Shown: one piece after another, positions 63,550-64,000 of the stretch
Numbering within the stretch: the first letter of the stretch is position 1
How the letters are laid out: the number at the start of each line of letters is the position of its first letter
From: Streptomyces sindenensis
GTDB taxonomy: Bacteria; Actinomycetota; Actinomycetes; Streptomycetales; Streptomycetaceae
Assembly (NCBI RefSeq): GCF_014649035.1
Contig: NZ_BMSG01000033.1
Location: forward strand, 1-64,000
Direction of reading: 5' to 3'
Length of the DNA: 64,000 nt
The notes under the pieces: model-generated
What the model was told of the DNA's origin: nothing
Seen by the model: only the letters and a program-made list of their open reading frames with translations
Database searches by the model: none
Position numbers and translations under genes: made by a program

Positions 63550-64000
63550 TCAGCTTTCCTCGAATCGCTTGATGGAGCAGGGCGGACAGAGCGGGATCTG
63601 ACGGTGGTCGGACTCCTCGGGATAGAGCGAGGTCAAGAACGGGTCGGCGATGACCTCCACATCCGGGCGGCGCTGCATGCACTCCTCGCAGACCGGAAGC
63701 AGGGGACCGAGCAGCGCGAGCGCCTGGTCGATGCGCTCGCCGGTGCTGTCCTGTGCGTACGCCTGCGCCTCGTCGAGCAGCTCCACCACGCGGTCGATGC
63801 CGTCATGGTCGACGTCGGTGACGGAGACGGTGATCGTGCCGATGACGTCGGCGACGGCCGCCAGGACGCCGTTCTCCGGGTTGCCCGGGTCACGCAGCGC
63901 CTGGAGCGCGGCCGCGTGCGGGCCGACCAGCTCGGTACGGGTGGCGATGTCCCGGATCCGGTCGAGGCCGATCCGGACGATCGCGGCGGCCGCCGTCAGC
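63550..64000 (-). CDS. Partial unknown protein with CxxC pairs, runs off window
   Basis: 150 codons are visible and the start lies beyond the right edge. The visible part is helical (AAIVRIGLDRIRDIATRTEL, VLAAVADVIGTITVSVTDVD, DRVVELLDEAQAYAQDSTGE). The C-terminal domain holds LPVCEECMQRRPDVEVIADP and QIPLCPPCSIKRFEES, two CxxC pairs that probably bind zinc. No family recognised. Confidence 0.65.
   Translation of the reverse strand, partial: LTAAAAIVRIGLDRIRDIATRTELVGPHAAALQALRDPGNPENGVLAAVADVIGTITVSVTDVDHDGIDRVVELLDEAQAYAQDSTGERIDQALALLGPLLPVCEECMQRRPDVEVIADPFLTSLYPEESDHRQIPLCPPCSIKRFEES

Overview
The window is high-GC actinobacterial DNA, almost certainly from a Streptomyces linear replicon (a linear plasmid or a chromosome arm). 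The evidence is GC-rich third codon positions throughout, a tpg/tap telomere gene pair (34870-37674), an actinobacterial MobF relaxase locus (57307-61389), SUKH immunity genes, DUF6083 and DUF6042 proteins, and small sigma factors. No rRNA, tRNA or core housekeeping genes are visible, so this is accessory DNA.

Region 1 (1-4700) is decayed. It holds a sugar-porter gene broken by a stop codon and a 22-bp tandem duplication, an aldose-1-epimerase-like gene, remnants of an IS21-type istAB pair, and an IS5-family (IS427-type) element with clear ends. Region 2 (4700-19410) is the most notable. A roughly 60-65-unit CRISPR array with strikingly degenerate repeats is read leftwards from a leader near 8.6 kb. 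Reading rightwards from the same region are a complete type I-E effector set (cas3, cse1/cas8e, cse2/cas11, cas7, cas5, cas6e) and then, where cas1-cas2 normally sit, a Mu/TnsB-like DDE transposase and a TnsC/TniB/MuB-like AAA+ ATPase. I see no cas1, cas2, tnsA or tniQ. Region 3 (19500-24620) is an insertion-sequence cluster: a broken IS630, an ISL2-type IS5 element, and an IS21 element with about 50-bp inverted repeats, a 5-bp target duplication and a passenger gene.

Region 4 (24840-28923) holds a Cys-rich unknown protein divergent from a small XRE regulator, with three 17-bp operator-like repeats between them, then a DUF6083 protein and a UvrD-like helicase. Region 5 (28943-33709) is a conflict island. 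It has a polymorphic deaminase toxin with a SUKH-4 immunity gene, and a coupled pair made of a WD40-like P-loop ATPase and a SUKH-4/deaminase fusion. Region 6 (34870-40299) carries tpg, tap and a divergent DEAH helicase, the telomere-maintenance functions of a linear replicon.

Region 7 (40567-54751) is a run of small accessory genes: two acetyltransferases, a CoiA-like nuclease protein, a secreted HNH nuclease, a Schlafen/AlbA_2 protein with a ParB-like neighbour, DUF6042, a methyltransferase, an XRE-TPR regulator and several unknowns. Region 8 (55100-63234) has two sigma-factor modules in mirror image on either side of the relaxase locus. Each has a sigma-70-like gene, then a very short hydrophobic/basic peptide, then a small coiled-coil membrane protein. 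The relaxase carries one in-frame TGA after its N-terminal 84 residues. The window closes with a partial CxxC protein running off the right edge.

Functional labels come from recognising motifs by eye. No database search was run, and start codons are judged from spacing and Shine-Dalgarno-like sequence.
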